Source: Mesoflavibacter sp.
GTDB taxonomy: Bacteria > Pseudomonadota > Alphaproteobacteria > UBA8366 > Aestuariispiraceae
Length of the DNA: 64,000 bases
Assembly: GCA_017792345.1 (NCBI GenBank)
Contig: CP051228.1
Span: 806,001 to 870,000, forward strand
Direction of reading: 5' to 3'
Shown here: piece by piece, positions 37,304 through 45,545 of the stretch
How the letters are laid out: each line of letters starts with the position of its first letter
Position numbering within the stretch: position 1 is the stretch's first letter
Program-made: the position numbers and the translations under genes
Notes under the pieces: model-generated
The model's database searches: none
Seen by the model: the letters and a program-made list of their open reading frames with translations, nothing else
What the model was told of the DNA's origin: nothing

Positions 37304-38470
37304 TCATATGGTGCCCAATTCGAACGCCACGTGGTCGCGTAACGCCGCCTGATCCAATTCAATGCCGAAGCCCGGCGCATCGGAGATCGGCAGGCGGCCG
37401 GTCGACGGGTCGTGCAGCAGCGGATTGCGCGCGACCTCGACATAGCCGGGCACGCGACCCCAATAGGGGAAATGTTCCTGGACATAGAAATTCGGGATGC
37501 AGGCGCTGAGGTGAGCGGCGATGCGGACCGCGACCGTGCTGCCGCAGACATGGGGCTGGACCTTCAGGCTGTAGGCATCGGCGATGGCGGCAATCTTATA
37601 CGCCTCCGCAAAGCCGCCGGTATTCCCGATATCGGGCTGCAGGATGTCGACGCATCGGCGTTCCAGCAGGTCCCGGAACCCCATACGCAGATACTGCCGC
37701 TCCCCCGTCGCGACCGGAATGCGGGTCTGCGATGCGATCCGTTCCAGCGCGCCGAGATCGCCCGGGTCGCCGACCTCCTCGATGAATTCGATATCCAGGT
37801 CCGAAACCGCATCCAGGAAATAGATCGTGTCGGCCAGCGCGATGCCGCCGCCGAAATCCAGGCACAGCCGCCCGGTCGGCCCCAGCACGCCGTGAACGGC
37901 ACGGACCAGATCGGCGGCACGGCGCCAGGATTGCGGGTCGGACGCGTCGCGATTGACCGGGTGACGCAGGGTCCCATTCGGCTGTACCCGCGCGAAGGGG
38001 TACATTTTCAGCCAGTCGAAACCGTCGGCCACGGTCGCCTCGGCCATCCGCACGATCTCCGCATCCGACGTCGCGCCGAAATACCAGCCATTGGCATAAC
38101 AGGGCAGGTCGTCCCGCATCCGCCCGCCGAACAGGTCATAGACCGGTACCCCCAGCGCCTTGCCCCGGATATCCCACAGCGCCATTTCGATGGCACTCAG
38201 CGCCGCCCCGGCAATGCCGCCCGGATTCTTCAGCCAGAAGGACTGATCGTACATTTCCCCGGTCAGCGCATTGATGCCGGGCGCGCCCTTGCCGATCACG
38301 AAGCGGGTCAGCAGATCCTTGATCATCCCCGCCGCGCCGCTGCCGCCGCCGCCATAGGCGATGGCCGCCTCCCCGACGCCCTCGATCCCATCGGCATCGC
38401 GCAGGGTGACAAGGACGGGCTTCAGCCCTTCCCCGGCGACCTGATAGATTGTGGCCGATTGGATTTTCAT
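37304..38470 (-). CDS. enolase-superfamily mandelate racemase/dehydratase-like protein
   Basis: A 388-residue member of the mandelate racemase subgroup. The N-terminal capping domain is followed by a TIM barrel with metal ligands in LCLDFGGG (Asp), EFIEEVGDP (Glu) and PVATGERQY (Glu). The catalytic base candidates are the Lys in DWLKMYPF and the His in KVQPHVCGS. Members dehydrate or epimerise acid sugars; the Lys region resembles galactonate-dehydratase types, but the substrate is unknown. The start MKIQSATIYQ matches the family; the open frame upstream is not coding. It faces away from the dimethylglycine-dehydrogenase-like gene, with a shared 225-bp spacer. Confidence 0.86.
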   Translation of the reverse strand: MKIQSATIYQVAGEGLKPVLVTLRDADGIEGVGEAAIAYGGGGSGAAGMIKDLLTRFVIGKGAPGINALTGEMYDQSFWLKNPGGIAGAALSAIEMALWDIRGKALGVPVYDLFGGRMRDDLPCYANGWYFGATSDAEIVRMAEATVADGFDWLKMYPFARVQPNGTLRHPVNRDASDPQSWRRAADLVRAVHGVLGPTGRLCLDFGGGIALADTIYFLDAVSDLDIEFIEEVGDPGDLGALERIASQTRIPVATGERQYLRMGFRDLLERRCVDILQPDIGNTGGFAEAYKIAAIADAYSLKVQPHVCGSTVAVRIAAHLSACIPNFYVQEHFPYWGRVPGYVEVARNPLLHDPSTGRLPISDAPGFGIELDQAALRDHVAFELGTI

Positions 38471-38695
38471 GGCACGCCCCCCGATCCTTAAATGTCGGGC
38501 AAGGATGGCGCGGTCCGGAACCGGCAACAAGCGCGCCTCAGGCACACCACTTGTGCCGTCATGCACCCGTGGGAATGCCCAAAGAAGCATCGCTTTATGT
38601 CTGCACAAAAACCCTCTTTCCCTGGTCTTCAAACCGAGTCAGAGTGCGCGCCGACGTGATGGGTTCGCTGCGGCGATGGCTTAGAGGGTTTCTGC

Positions 38696-41125
38696 ATGAA
38701 AAATCAGGCGCGTGTGGTGGTGATCGGCGGCGGGGTCGTCGGGTGTTCGGTTCTGTATCACCTGACCAAGATGGGCTGGACCGACATCATGCTGATCGAG
38801 CGGTCGGAGCTGACCTCCGGGTCGACCTGGCACGCGGCCGGCGGGTTCCACACGCTGAACGCCGACACGAACATGGCGGCGCTGCAGGGCTATACGATCA
38901 AGCTGTATCGCGAGTTGGAGAAGATCACCGGCCAGTCCTGCGGGTTGCACCATGTCGGCGGCGTGACCATCGCGACGACGCCGGACCGCCTGGACTATCT
39001 GAAGGCGGAGCGCGCGAAGCACCGTTACATGGGCCTGGAGACGGAAATCGTCGGGCCGGAAGAGATCAAGAAGCTGTCGCCCATCACCAATGTCGACGGC
39101 GTTCTGGGCGCGCTCTACGACCCGCTGGACGGGCATCTGGACCCGTCGGGCACGACCCATGCCTATGCCAAGGCCGCACGCATGGCCGGGGCCGAGATCG
39201 TCCTGCGCAACCGGGTGATCGAGACCAATCCGCGCGCGGACGGGACCTGGGACGTGGTGACCGAGATGGGCACCGTCCATGCCGAACATGTCGTCAATGC
39301 CGGCGGATTGTGGGCGCGCGAGGTCGGCGAGATGGCCGGCATCATGCTGCCGCTGCACCCGATGGAGCACCAGTATCTGGTGACCGGCGACATCCCGGAA
39401 GTCTATGAGCGCGACGAGGAACTGCCCCATGTCATGGACCCGGCGGGCGAGACCTATCTGCGCCAGGAAGGCCGCGGCCTCGTCATCGGCATCTATGAGC
39501 AGGATTGCGACCCCTGGGCCGTCGACGGCACGCCGTGGGATTTCGGGCATGAGCTGCTGAACGACAATCTGGAACGCATCGCCGAGCCGCTGGACGCCGC
39601 CTTCAAGCGCTATCCGGTGCTGGAGCGCGCCGGGATCAAGACAATCATCAACGGCCCCTTCACCTTCGCGCCGGACGGCAACCCGCTGGTCGGGCCGATC
39701 CCCGGCCTGCGCAATTACTGGTCCGCCTGCGCCGTCATGGCCGGGTTCAGCCAGGGCGGCGGCGTCGGCCTGACGCTGGCCGAATGGATGGTCGAGGGCG
39801 AGCCGGGCCGCGACGTCTATGCCATGGATGTCGCCCGTTTCGGCGATTACTGCACCCGCCCCTATACCCGCATGAAGGTGAAGGAGAACTATCAGCGCCG
39901 CTTCTCCATCTCCTACCCCAATGAGGAACTGCCGGTCGGGCGGCCGCTGCAGACGACCCCGGCCTATGGGCTGTGGAAGGCCCAGCGCGCGGTCTTCGGC
40001 TCCGGCTACGGGCTGGAGCATGTGAACTATTTCGCGCCGGAAGGCGAACCGCTGTTCGAAACGCCGACCTTCCGCCGCTCCAACGCCTTCGACGCCATCG
40101 CCGCCGAATGCCGCGCGGTGCGCGAGGCCGTGGGCATCAACGAGATCCACAATTTCGGCAAGTATCTCGTCTCCGGCCCCGGCGCCGTCGACTGGCTGAA
40201 CCGCATCATGGCGAACCGCGTGCCGAAATTCGGCAAGATCGCCTTGACCCCGATGCTGTCGCCCAAGGGTAAGATCATCGGCGATTTCACCATGTCCCGC
40301 CTGGCCGAGGAGGAGGTGCAGCTCACCGCCTCCTATTCCGCGCAGGCCTTCCACATGCGCTGGTTCCTGCACCACCTGCCGCAGGATGGCAGCGTCACGC
40401 TCCAGAACGTCTCGCTGCAGCGTATCGGCTTCCAGATCGCCGGGCCGAATGCCCGCGAATTGCTGTCCCGCGTCACCGGCAGCGACGTCTCGAACGCGGC
40501 GATGCCCTTCCTCAGCTGCACGCCGGTCGAAATCGGCCCGATCCCGGCCCTGGTCAACCGCGTCACCTATACCGGCGATCTGGGCTACGAAATCTATGTC
40601 GACGCCGTGCACCAATGCGCGCTCTACGAGGCACTGTCGGCGGCCGGCGACGATCTGGGCCTCAAGCCATTCGGCATGCGCGCGATGATGAGCCTGCGCC
40701 TGGAAAAGAGCTTCGGCTCCTGGATGCGCGAATTCCGCCCGGAATTCACCTGCACCGAAACCGGTCTGGACCGCTTCATCAGCTTCAAGAAGAACGATTT
40801 CATCGGCCACGCCGTCGCCGTCCGGGAACGCGACACTCCCCCCGCCCGCCACCTGGCAACCTTCATCGTCGACGCCGGCGACGGCCCGGATGCGGCCGAC
40901 TGCGTCGCCGACGAGCCAATCTACAAGGACGGCAAGGTCGTCGGCTTCGTCACCTCAGGCGGCTACGCCCATTACAGCCAAAAGAGCGTCGCCATCGGCA
41001 TGATCCCAAAGGAAATGATCGAAGACGGCGCGAAGTTCGAAATCGAAATCCTGGGCGAGGTGAAGCAGGCCACGCTGATCGAGGAGGTCCTGTTCGACCC
41101 GAAGGCGGAGAGGATGCGGGGGTGA
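38696..41125 (+). CDS. FAD-dependent dimethylglycine/sarcosine dehydrogenase-like protein
   Basis: An 809-residue two-part enzyme. The N-terminal ~430 residues form an FAD-binding amine oxidoreductase domain beginning with RVVVIGGGVVGCSVLYHLTKMG, with the covalent-flavin His region in STWHAAGGFHTLNAD. The C-terminal ~380 residues resemble the GcvT/aminomethyltransferase folate-binding domains (GLGYEIYVD-like DLGYEIYVDAVHQ and LGLKPFGMRAMMSLRLEKSF). Such enzymes demethylate dimethylglycine or sarcosine, pass the methyl to tetrahydrofolate, and send electrons to ETF and ETF-QO. The exact substrate is not certain. The 3' end is copied as a decayed remnant at 42225. Confidence 0.9.
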   Translation: MKNQARVVVIGGGVVGCSVLYHLTKMGWTDIMLIERSELTSGSTWHAAGGFHTLNADTNMAALQGYTIKLYRELEKITGQSCGLHHVGGVTIATTPDRLDYLKAERAKHRYMGLETEIVGPEEIKKLSPITNVDGVLGALYDPLDGHLDPSGTTHAYAKAARMAGAEIVLRNRVIETNPRADGTWDVVTEMGTVHAEHVVNAGGLWAREVGEMAGIMLPLHPMEHQYLVTGDIPEVYERDEELPHVMDPAGETYLRQEGRGLVIGIYEQDCDPWAVDGTPWDFGHELLNDNLERIAEPLDAAFKRYPVLERAGIKTIINGPFTFAPDGNPLVGPIPGLRNYWSACAVMAGFSQGGGVGLTLAEWMVEGEPGRDVYAMDVARFGDYCTRPYTRMKVKENYQRRFSISYPNEELPVGRPLQTTPAYGLWKAQRAVFGSGYGLEHVNYFAPEGEPLFETPTFRRSNAFDAIAAECRAVREAVGINEIHNFGKYLVSGPGAVDWLNRIMANRVPKFGKIALTPMLSPKGKIIGDFTMSRLAEEEVQLTASYSAQAFHMRWFLHHLPQDGSVTLQNVSLQRIGFQIAGPNARELLSRVTGSDVSNAAMPFLSCTPVEIGPIPALVNRVTYTGDLGYEIYVDAVHQCALYEALSAAGDDLGLKPFGMRAMMSLRLEKSFGSWMREFRPEFTCTETGLDRFISFKKNDFIGHAVAVRERDTPPARHLATFIVDAGDGPDAADCVADEPIYKDGKVVGFVTSGGYAHYSQKSVAIGMIPKEMIEDGAKFEIEILGEVKQATLIEEVLFDPKAERMRG

Positions 41126-41392
41126 GTGTTTCAGGATGCTTGCCCGCGAATATCGCAAGGGAGCCCAAAACGTCACTCAAAAACGGCGCGAATTCTACTT
41201 TGGAGCGCCGCTGTGAGATTCCTTGGGTTGCCCCCCCGAGCTTGGGAAGGCCACAACTCTCTAGAATCTTCCGAAGTGCCAACAACGGGTACCGAAGTTT
41301 TTTAATCCTACACAATCTCTAAAATGTGGTGCTATGAATGGTTGCTTGACCGAAGAGAGTACGATCAGACGGACCATCTAGTGTGATGACCA

Positions 41393-42100
41393 ATGCCAAA
41401 GATTGCGTTGACCGACCTACGCTCGACTATCCTGCAGGCTGTAGACTCTGCCGCAGCAGACTTTGAGAAGTGGACCAGAAATTTCTGGGTCACCGACTAT
41501 GGAGCCGAAGGCCTGATACAGACTCGAATCGCAGAACGGCTCTACTCGCTTCAAGAAAATGGTGCGAATCAAAAGTTTGCCGTGGGCATCGAGATCTCGA
41601 TTTCCGAAGCCGCCAATCGCACGTTACAGCGCGCCGATAACCAGAAACTTGAAACTGCGGCGATCAGTGGCCGCAGCCGACCGGATATCTGCATTTGGGA
41701 TCAATCCGGACGCGTACCCTACATCGTAGAAGTCAAACGAAAATGGGATACCGAAACCGCGGCACAGGATATTCGCCGATGCGGCGATTTCGTCCGAATC
41801 TTCGGAGGCAATCACAGGATTGGCGCGAAGGCCGCCTTCTTCGCGGTCGTTCTTCACCGCGGGCTGCGCGCCGGTGCGGAGTACTTCGAGCCGGACGACA
41901 AAGAGGTTCAGGCCAGTCTCGTTGACAAGGCAAGGAACGCGTTAGCACGGCAGGGGCACCAACCGCTGAAGGTATCAGCCTTTGTATCTGAGGCTCGTAA
42001 TTTCAATTTCCGCCCAACATGGCCGGCAGACCCGGCATCGGCAATGAATCATCATCAATGGCTCTGGCGTGGAGCGGTCATTGAAGTGCGGCGGAATTGA
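41393..42100 (+). CDS. PD-(D/E)XK nuclease-like protein
   Basis: A 235-residue protein of unknown family that carries a PD-(D/E)XK nuclease core. GRSRPDICIWD supplies Asp98, and VPYIVEVKRKWD supplies Glu113-Val-Lys115 on the next strand. An upstream helix with GLIQTRIAERL could provide the early Glu. The rest (DIRRCGDFVRIFGG, KAAFFAVVLHRGLR) is consistent with a Mrr- or Hjc-like fold. Such proteins are often restriction or repair nucleases. It sits in the accessory segment between the dehydrogenase gene and its decayed copy, and convergent with the DUF262 gene. The ATG has only a weak ribosome site. Confidence 0.72.
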   Translation: MPKIALTDLRSTILQAVDSAAADFEKWTRNFWVTDYGAEGLIQTRIAERLYSLQENGANQKFAVGIEISISEAANRTLQRADNQKLETAAISGRSRPDICIWDQSGRVPYIVEVKRKWDTETAAQDIRRCGDFVRIFGGNHRIGAKAAFFAVVLHRGLRAGAEYFEPDDKEVQASLVDKARNALARQGHQPLKVSAFVSEARNFNFRPTWPADPASAMNHHQWLWRGAVIEVRRN

Positions 42101-42224
42101 GGCAGTTCGTTGAACGAGACAATTGCATGCTCGTGATTGACCTCGCTACCAACCTAGATCTTAGGAAACGAGGGGAGTACCGCCGAAGCCGAACTAACGT
42201 CCTATTTCTCGAACTGAATGAGAG

Positions 42225-42299
42225 TGTGTCGCCGACGGGCTGGTCTACAAGAACGGCGATGTTCTGTTCGACCCGAAGGCGAAGCCGACGCGAGGGTTG
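42225..42299 (+). pseudogene. decayed 3' fragment of a second dimethylglycine-dehydrogenase-like gene
   Basis: Translated in one frame this gives CVADGLVYKNGDV followed directly by LFDPKAKPTRG. It mirrors CVADEPIYKDGKV and LFDPKAERMRG in the last 75 codons of the gene ending at 41125. The stretch between them, 150 bases in the intact gene, is missing in frame. By eye, 30 of 39 and 28 of 33 bases match. After it come a shifted frame with a stop and no start. The fragment is a paralogue remnant, not a gene. Confidence 0.75.
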
Positions 42300-42357
42300 G
42301 GCTTGACGCCAGCTACAAGCAGTTCGACGATATGCACGAAGCCTTTGCCCACAATTT

Positions 42358-43965
42358 TTAGGTTTTATCTAAGTGAAGCGTGTCACACAGCTTCGCAGCC
42401 AACTCTGAGAGTTTGAACGCCCTATTCTCGACAAACTTTTCATAATCGTCAGACCATAGAATGTCGTCGGTTAGTGCAGAATTAAGAATCTGGACTATGG
42501 CATTGTTATCTTTTGGCATATTTTGTCGATATTCAGATGGTGCCTTTCCACCTAGCTTCCGATTATCGGCTCGAGACAAAAAGCAAAAATTCGCCAGAAT
42601 ACTATCGCCATATTTTTCTTTCTGACCGGTCTTCTCAAGAAAACTTCTCGGCATCATATGATGAAATTCAGACCTATTGGCCGCCTTAAGCGTCTCAGAC
42701 AGATTTACTTTCTGCCCAGACACAAATGAACGAGGGTCATTCGATGCAAGCATAAGTATGAGAGTTTTCGTATTAACGTTGCTTATTCTAAAAACATTAT
42801 TTATGAACATATCCTTAGATATATTTGTTTGAAATTCTCCAATTTTCGAATCTTTTTCATCTCGCAACAACGCCATCTGTTCAATATCAGTTTTCAGGTT
42901 TCGGAGAACACCAGAGCTATATCGTCGTGAAAATGATGAACGCCAAAACCACTTATTAATCGCCGTTCTCTGAAAGTCATTTACCGCCCTCTCCTTATCA
43001 CCACTAACCGCGAAAAAGACAGAAAGCGGGACCAACTGCGTTACGAACGGTAAGTTATCTAGTCTCTGTGCCACAAACTGGTTCCTCAGATAGTCGACCG
43101 CATAGCTAATACCATTTCGAATCTGATCGAAATTTTCTCTCACTTCCGCGCCGTTAAGCTTCATCAAGGCAGACGGCGATGCATCGCCTGTGAGGATTGC
43201 CGAACAGCAACGAAGCATTAAATCTGTATCACTTCCGATACCATGAAATCCAAACGGAGCCAAATGCTCAGACAGTTCTTCAAACTGATCTGCTAGTTGG
43301 AAATCTTCACTCCAAGTCCAAGCAGATAGCAATTGAAGCGTATCAAGTTCCACTCCTTGCCGATTCACTCTTTCAAAAATAATTGCTACCGTTTCCTTGT
43401 CATCAGTTTTTGTTATTTGAACTGGAATCTTTATTTCCTTAAATCTAGATTGAAGTTCATCAATTCTATTTATGGACTCCTGCCCAAGCGACTCGGTCGC
43501 GGCTCGATACGAGGTGGTTTCAAAGAGAGTACGCAGTGGGAAATGCCGACCTTTAACAACCTCGTCCGGTCGCAACGCCAAAAATTGATTATCTTGCGCA
43601 GTTTCGTCCGCACCTAAATCAAAATATATATCCATCCAATCTGCTTTCTCCTCATCGGAAACAAGTAGTTCATTTTGGAATACCCCAAATATAGATGTCA
43701 CTCTTTGCTGTCCATCTAGGACATAATCAACCGGGTAATCTTCTTTAGGCTGCGGCAATCTAAAAGGTCCAAGCTCACGATCAAATTTTAATTGTTCTTT
43801 AGTTCGCCAAAACATCAAGGAACCGAAGGGGTAACCTTTATAGATACTATCCATAAGGTATGCGACTCTTTCAGAGTCCCAAACAAATCCTCTCTGGAAG
43901 GCAGGAATTCGAATCTGGCCATTACTGACAGCTTCAATTATCCCACGAATGCTAAAATCTTCCAT
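42358..43965 (-). CDS. DUF262 / HNH (GmrSD-like) type IV restriction-family protein
   Basis: A 535-residue protein with an N-terminal DUF262 domain: IRIPAFQRGFVWD with the conserved QR at residues 24-25, and YVLDGQQRVTSIF with DGQQR at 84-88. A C-terminal HNH-type (DUF1524-like) nuclease region has FHHMMPRSFLEK at ~434-445 and Asn459 and Asn468 further on (ANFCFL, ADNRKLGGKAPSEY). GmrSD-, SspE- and BrxU-type defence enzymes share this layout and cut modified or foreign DNA using nucleotide hydrolysis. The coding sequence is clearly more AT-rich than the neighbours, a sign of recent transfer. The start MEDFSIRGII is preceded by AGG. Confidence 0.85.
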   Translation of the reverse strand: MEDFSIRGIIEAVSNGQIRIPAFQRGFVWDSERVAYLMDSIYKGYPFGSLMFWRTKEQLKFDRELGPFRLPQPKEDYPVDYVLDGQQRVTSIFGVFQNELLVSDEEKADWMDIYFDLGADETAQDNQFLALRPDEVVKGRHFPLRTLFETTSYRAATESLGQESINRIDELQSRFKEIKIPVQITKTDDKETVAIIFERVNRQGVELDTLQLLSAWTWSEDFQLADQFEELSEHLAPFGFHGIGSDTDLMLRCCSAILTGDASPSALMKLNGAEVRENFDQIRNGISYAVDYLRNQFVAQRLDNLPFVTQLVPLSVFFAVSGDKERAVNDFQRTAINKWFWRSSFSRRYSSGVLRNLKTDIEQMALLRDEKDSKIGEFQTNISKDMFINNVFRISNVNTKTLILMLASNDPRSFVSGQKVNLSETLKAANRSEFHHMMPRSFLEKTGQKEKYGDSILANFCFLSRADNRKLGGKAPSEYRQNMPKDNNAIVQILNSALTDDILWSDDYEKFVENRAFKLSELAAKLCDTLHLDKT

Positions 43966-44163
43966 AATCCTAATCTCGCCTTCGCATCATGATTTAGAAT
44001 CTTAGTCGCAGAATTCCAAAATTTACAATACTTAGTAGAATTTTGTTATAAAAATCTCAGTGTACGAACAAGCCTAGCGCAAATGTATCTGCGTGGACCA
44101 GAGCGCCCTTTCCCTTGCCAAACCGCCCCGCATCCGCAGTTCTCTCCCCGTCTGCTCCGTCCG

Positions 44164-44470
44164 TCCTGGAAAGGGAAAGAGACGACACCTTCAGTTAAGA
44201 CCATGGTTCCGGAGGGGGCGCCACCTCTGATCGGTAGCCATGTGCCGAAGGCGGGGGAGTCTGATCATGAACTGCGGGGTCGGCGGGATTGACGGGCGCA
44301 CTTCCCCTGAACCGTCATTCCCGCGAAGGCGGGAATCCAGAGCGCTGTGGCACGATCCTGCCTTGTTCCCTGGGCCCCGGCTTTCGCCGGGGCGACGATG
44401 CCGGGAAGGGGGCAACGTCCCTCCGCGACCTTGGCGTCTTCTTTGCGTCCTCTGCGGTTCTCTTCCCCTA
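44164..44470 (+). repeat. ~300-bp direct repeat, left copy
   Basis: It begins TCCTGGAAAGGGAAA and ends TCTCTTCCCCT. It matches the right copy at 45140-45545 over most of its length, the right copy being longer by about 95 bp. Inside are the small palindromes of the type seen at 20517, including GTCATTCCCGCGAAGGCGGGAATCCAG and CCGGCTTTCGCCGGGGCGACGATGCC. The two copies flank the toxin-antitoxin pair. No coding region is supported inside this copy. Confidence 0.8.
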
Positions 44471-44519
44471 AACCGGCCGCCGCCGCAGCACCTCGGACCC
44501 GGGTATTGGGGATTTCGCG

Positions 44520-44531
44520 ATATGCGCATAT
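44520..44531 (+). promoter_or_regulatory. palindrome upstream of ccdA, likely operator
   Basis: ATATGCGCATAT is a perfect 12-base palindrome 27 bases before the chosen ccdA start. It lies in the likely promoter. CcdA/CcdB complexes repress their own promoter, so this is a reasonable operator, though unproven. Confidence 0.5.
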
Positions 44532-44558
44532 AGTATGCGTAACGTTATGGAGATTCCG

Positions 44559-44789
44559 ATGTCCGCCCATGCCAGAAAGCCTACCAACCTCTCCCTTGAC
44601 GCCACCCTGATCGGAGAGGCGAAGGCGCTGTCCGTCAACCTCTCCCGGGCGGCGGAGGAAGGTGTGCGGGCGGCCGTTGCGAAGGCGAAGGCGGCGCGGT
44701 GGAAGGCGGAGAACGCCGAGGCTCTGGATGGCTATAACCGGTGGGTCGAGGCGAACGGACTGCCGCTCGACAAGTACCGGCAGTTCTGA
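44559..44789 (+). CDS. ccdA: CcdA-family antitoxin
   Basis: A 76-residue antitoxin of a type II toxin-antitoxin pair. The N-terminal half (RKPTNLSLDATLIGEAKALS) is a ribbon-helix-helix DNA-binding fold. The C-terminal half (AENAEALDGYNRWVEANGLP, then LDKYRQF) is the CcdB-binding tail, closely following the F-plasmid CcdA pattern ending in W-x3-N-x5-Y. It binds and neutralises the toxin encoded eight bases downstream. I chose ATG 44559 because GGAG lies six bases ahead; two earlier in-frame ATGs lack a ribosome site. An operator-like palindrome lies just upstream. Confidence 0.9.
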   Translation: MSAHARKPTNLSLDATLIGEAKALSVNLSRAAEEGVRAAVAKAKAARWKAENAEALDGYNRWVEANGLPLDKYRQF

Positions 44790-44797
44790 GGCGGACG

Positions 44798-45097
44798 GTG
44801 GCACAATACGATCTTTACGCCATGCCCGATGGCGCCGGGTATCTGCTGGACGTTCAGGTGGAACTGCTGGAAGAGTTGCGCACACGGGTCGTTGTGCCAC
44901 TGCTGCCCCGCGCGGAGGCCCCGCCGCCGGCACGGCGGTTGAACCCCGTTTTTCCGTTGAACGGCGCGGATCATGTGATGGTAACCCAGAACCTCGCCGC
45001 AGTGCCGGTATCGATCCTTGGCAAGCCGGTCGGGTCGCTGGCGTCGCAGGCCGACGAACTGCGTAATGCATTGGATATGGTGTTCATCGGCTTCTAG
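44798..45097 (+). CDS. ccdB: CcdB-family toxin (gyrase poison)
   Basis: A 99-residue toxin that traps DNA gyrase cleavage complexes when free of the antitoxin. The sequence follows CcdB throughout: AQYDLYAMPDGAGYLLDVQV at the start, RTRVVVPLLPRAEAPPPARR in the middle, FPLNGADHVMVTQNLAAVPV, and a final DELRNALDMVFIGF with the C-terminal gyrase-binding residues. The start is probably GTG eight bases after the ccdA stop; the frame is open further upstream inside ccdA. Length is that of the family. The pair sits between two long direct repeats. Confidence 0.88.
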   Translation: MAQYDLYAMPDGAGYLLDVQVELLEELRTRVVVPLLPRAEAPPPARRLNPVFPLNGADHVMVTQNLAAVPVSILGKPVGSLASQADELRNALDMVFIGF

Positions 45098-45139
45098 CCC
45101 CATGCCACATCGTCCTGCATCCGCTTTCCGCGCCGTCGA

Positions 45140-45545
45140 TCCTGGAAAGGGAAATCGATGGCACCTTCAATTGAAACCATGGTTCCGAAGGGGTCGCCGC
45201 CTCTGACCGGTAGCCATGTGGCAAAGGCGGGCAGTCTTAACCTGACCGCCGTTACGCGGGATTGAAGGGCGCACCTCCCCTGAATCGTCATTCCCGCGAA
45301 GGCGGGAATCCAGGGCGCTGTGGCACGATCCTGCCTATTTCCCTGGATCCCCGCCTTCGCGGGGATGACGGGATGGGAATGGGGATGACGGAAGTGAGGG
45401 GCGGGGAGTGTGGTGGAGGATGGCGCGGTCCTGCCTTATTCCCTGGGCCCCGGCTTTCGCCGGGGCGACGATGCCGTGAATGGGGGCACCGATTCCTCCG
45501 CGTTCTTCGCGCCTTCTTCGCGTCCTCTGCGATTCTCTTCCCCTA
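45140..45545 (+). repeat. ~300-bp direct repeat, right copy (longer by an insertion)
   Basis: It starts TCCTGGAAAGGGAAAT and ends TCTCTTCCCCTA, and matches the copy at 44164. An extra ~95 bp near 45348-45440 includes a further palindrome pair (CCCCGCCTTCGCGGGGATGAC). Its last three bases carry the stop codon of the convergent aroQ-like gene. No gene is supported inside. Confidence 0.78.

Noticed and set aside
38471-38695. Glycine riboswitch ahead of the dimethylglycine-dehydrogenase-like gene
   Set aside because: I looked for the paired aptamer core and found only a short GGCACA/TGTGCC hairpin.
38681-40852. 723-residue open frame antisense to the dimethylglycine-dehydrogenase-like gene
   Set aside because: Codon-shadow of the real gene on the other strand; it reads as Arg/His/Gln-rich sequence with no domain and no ribosome site.
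42097-42306. 69-residue frame after the nuclease-like gene
   Set aside because: Contains no family motif in this frame; the meaningful reading is the dehydrogenase remnant in a different frame.
44083-44292. 69-residue frame left of the toxin-antitoxin pair
   Set aside because: Runs into the repeat, has no ribosome site and no family resemblance.
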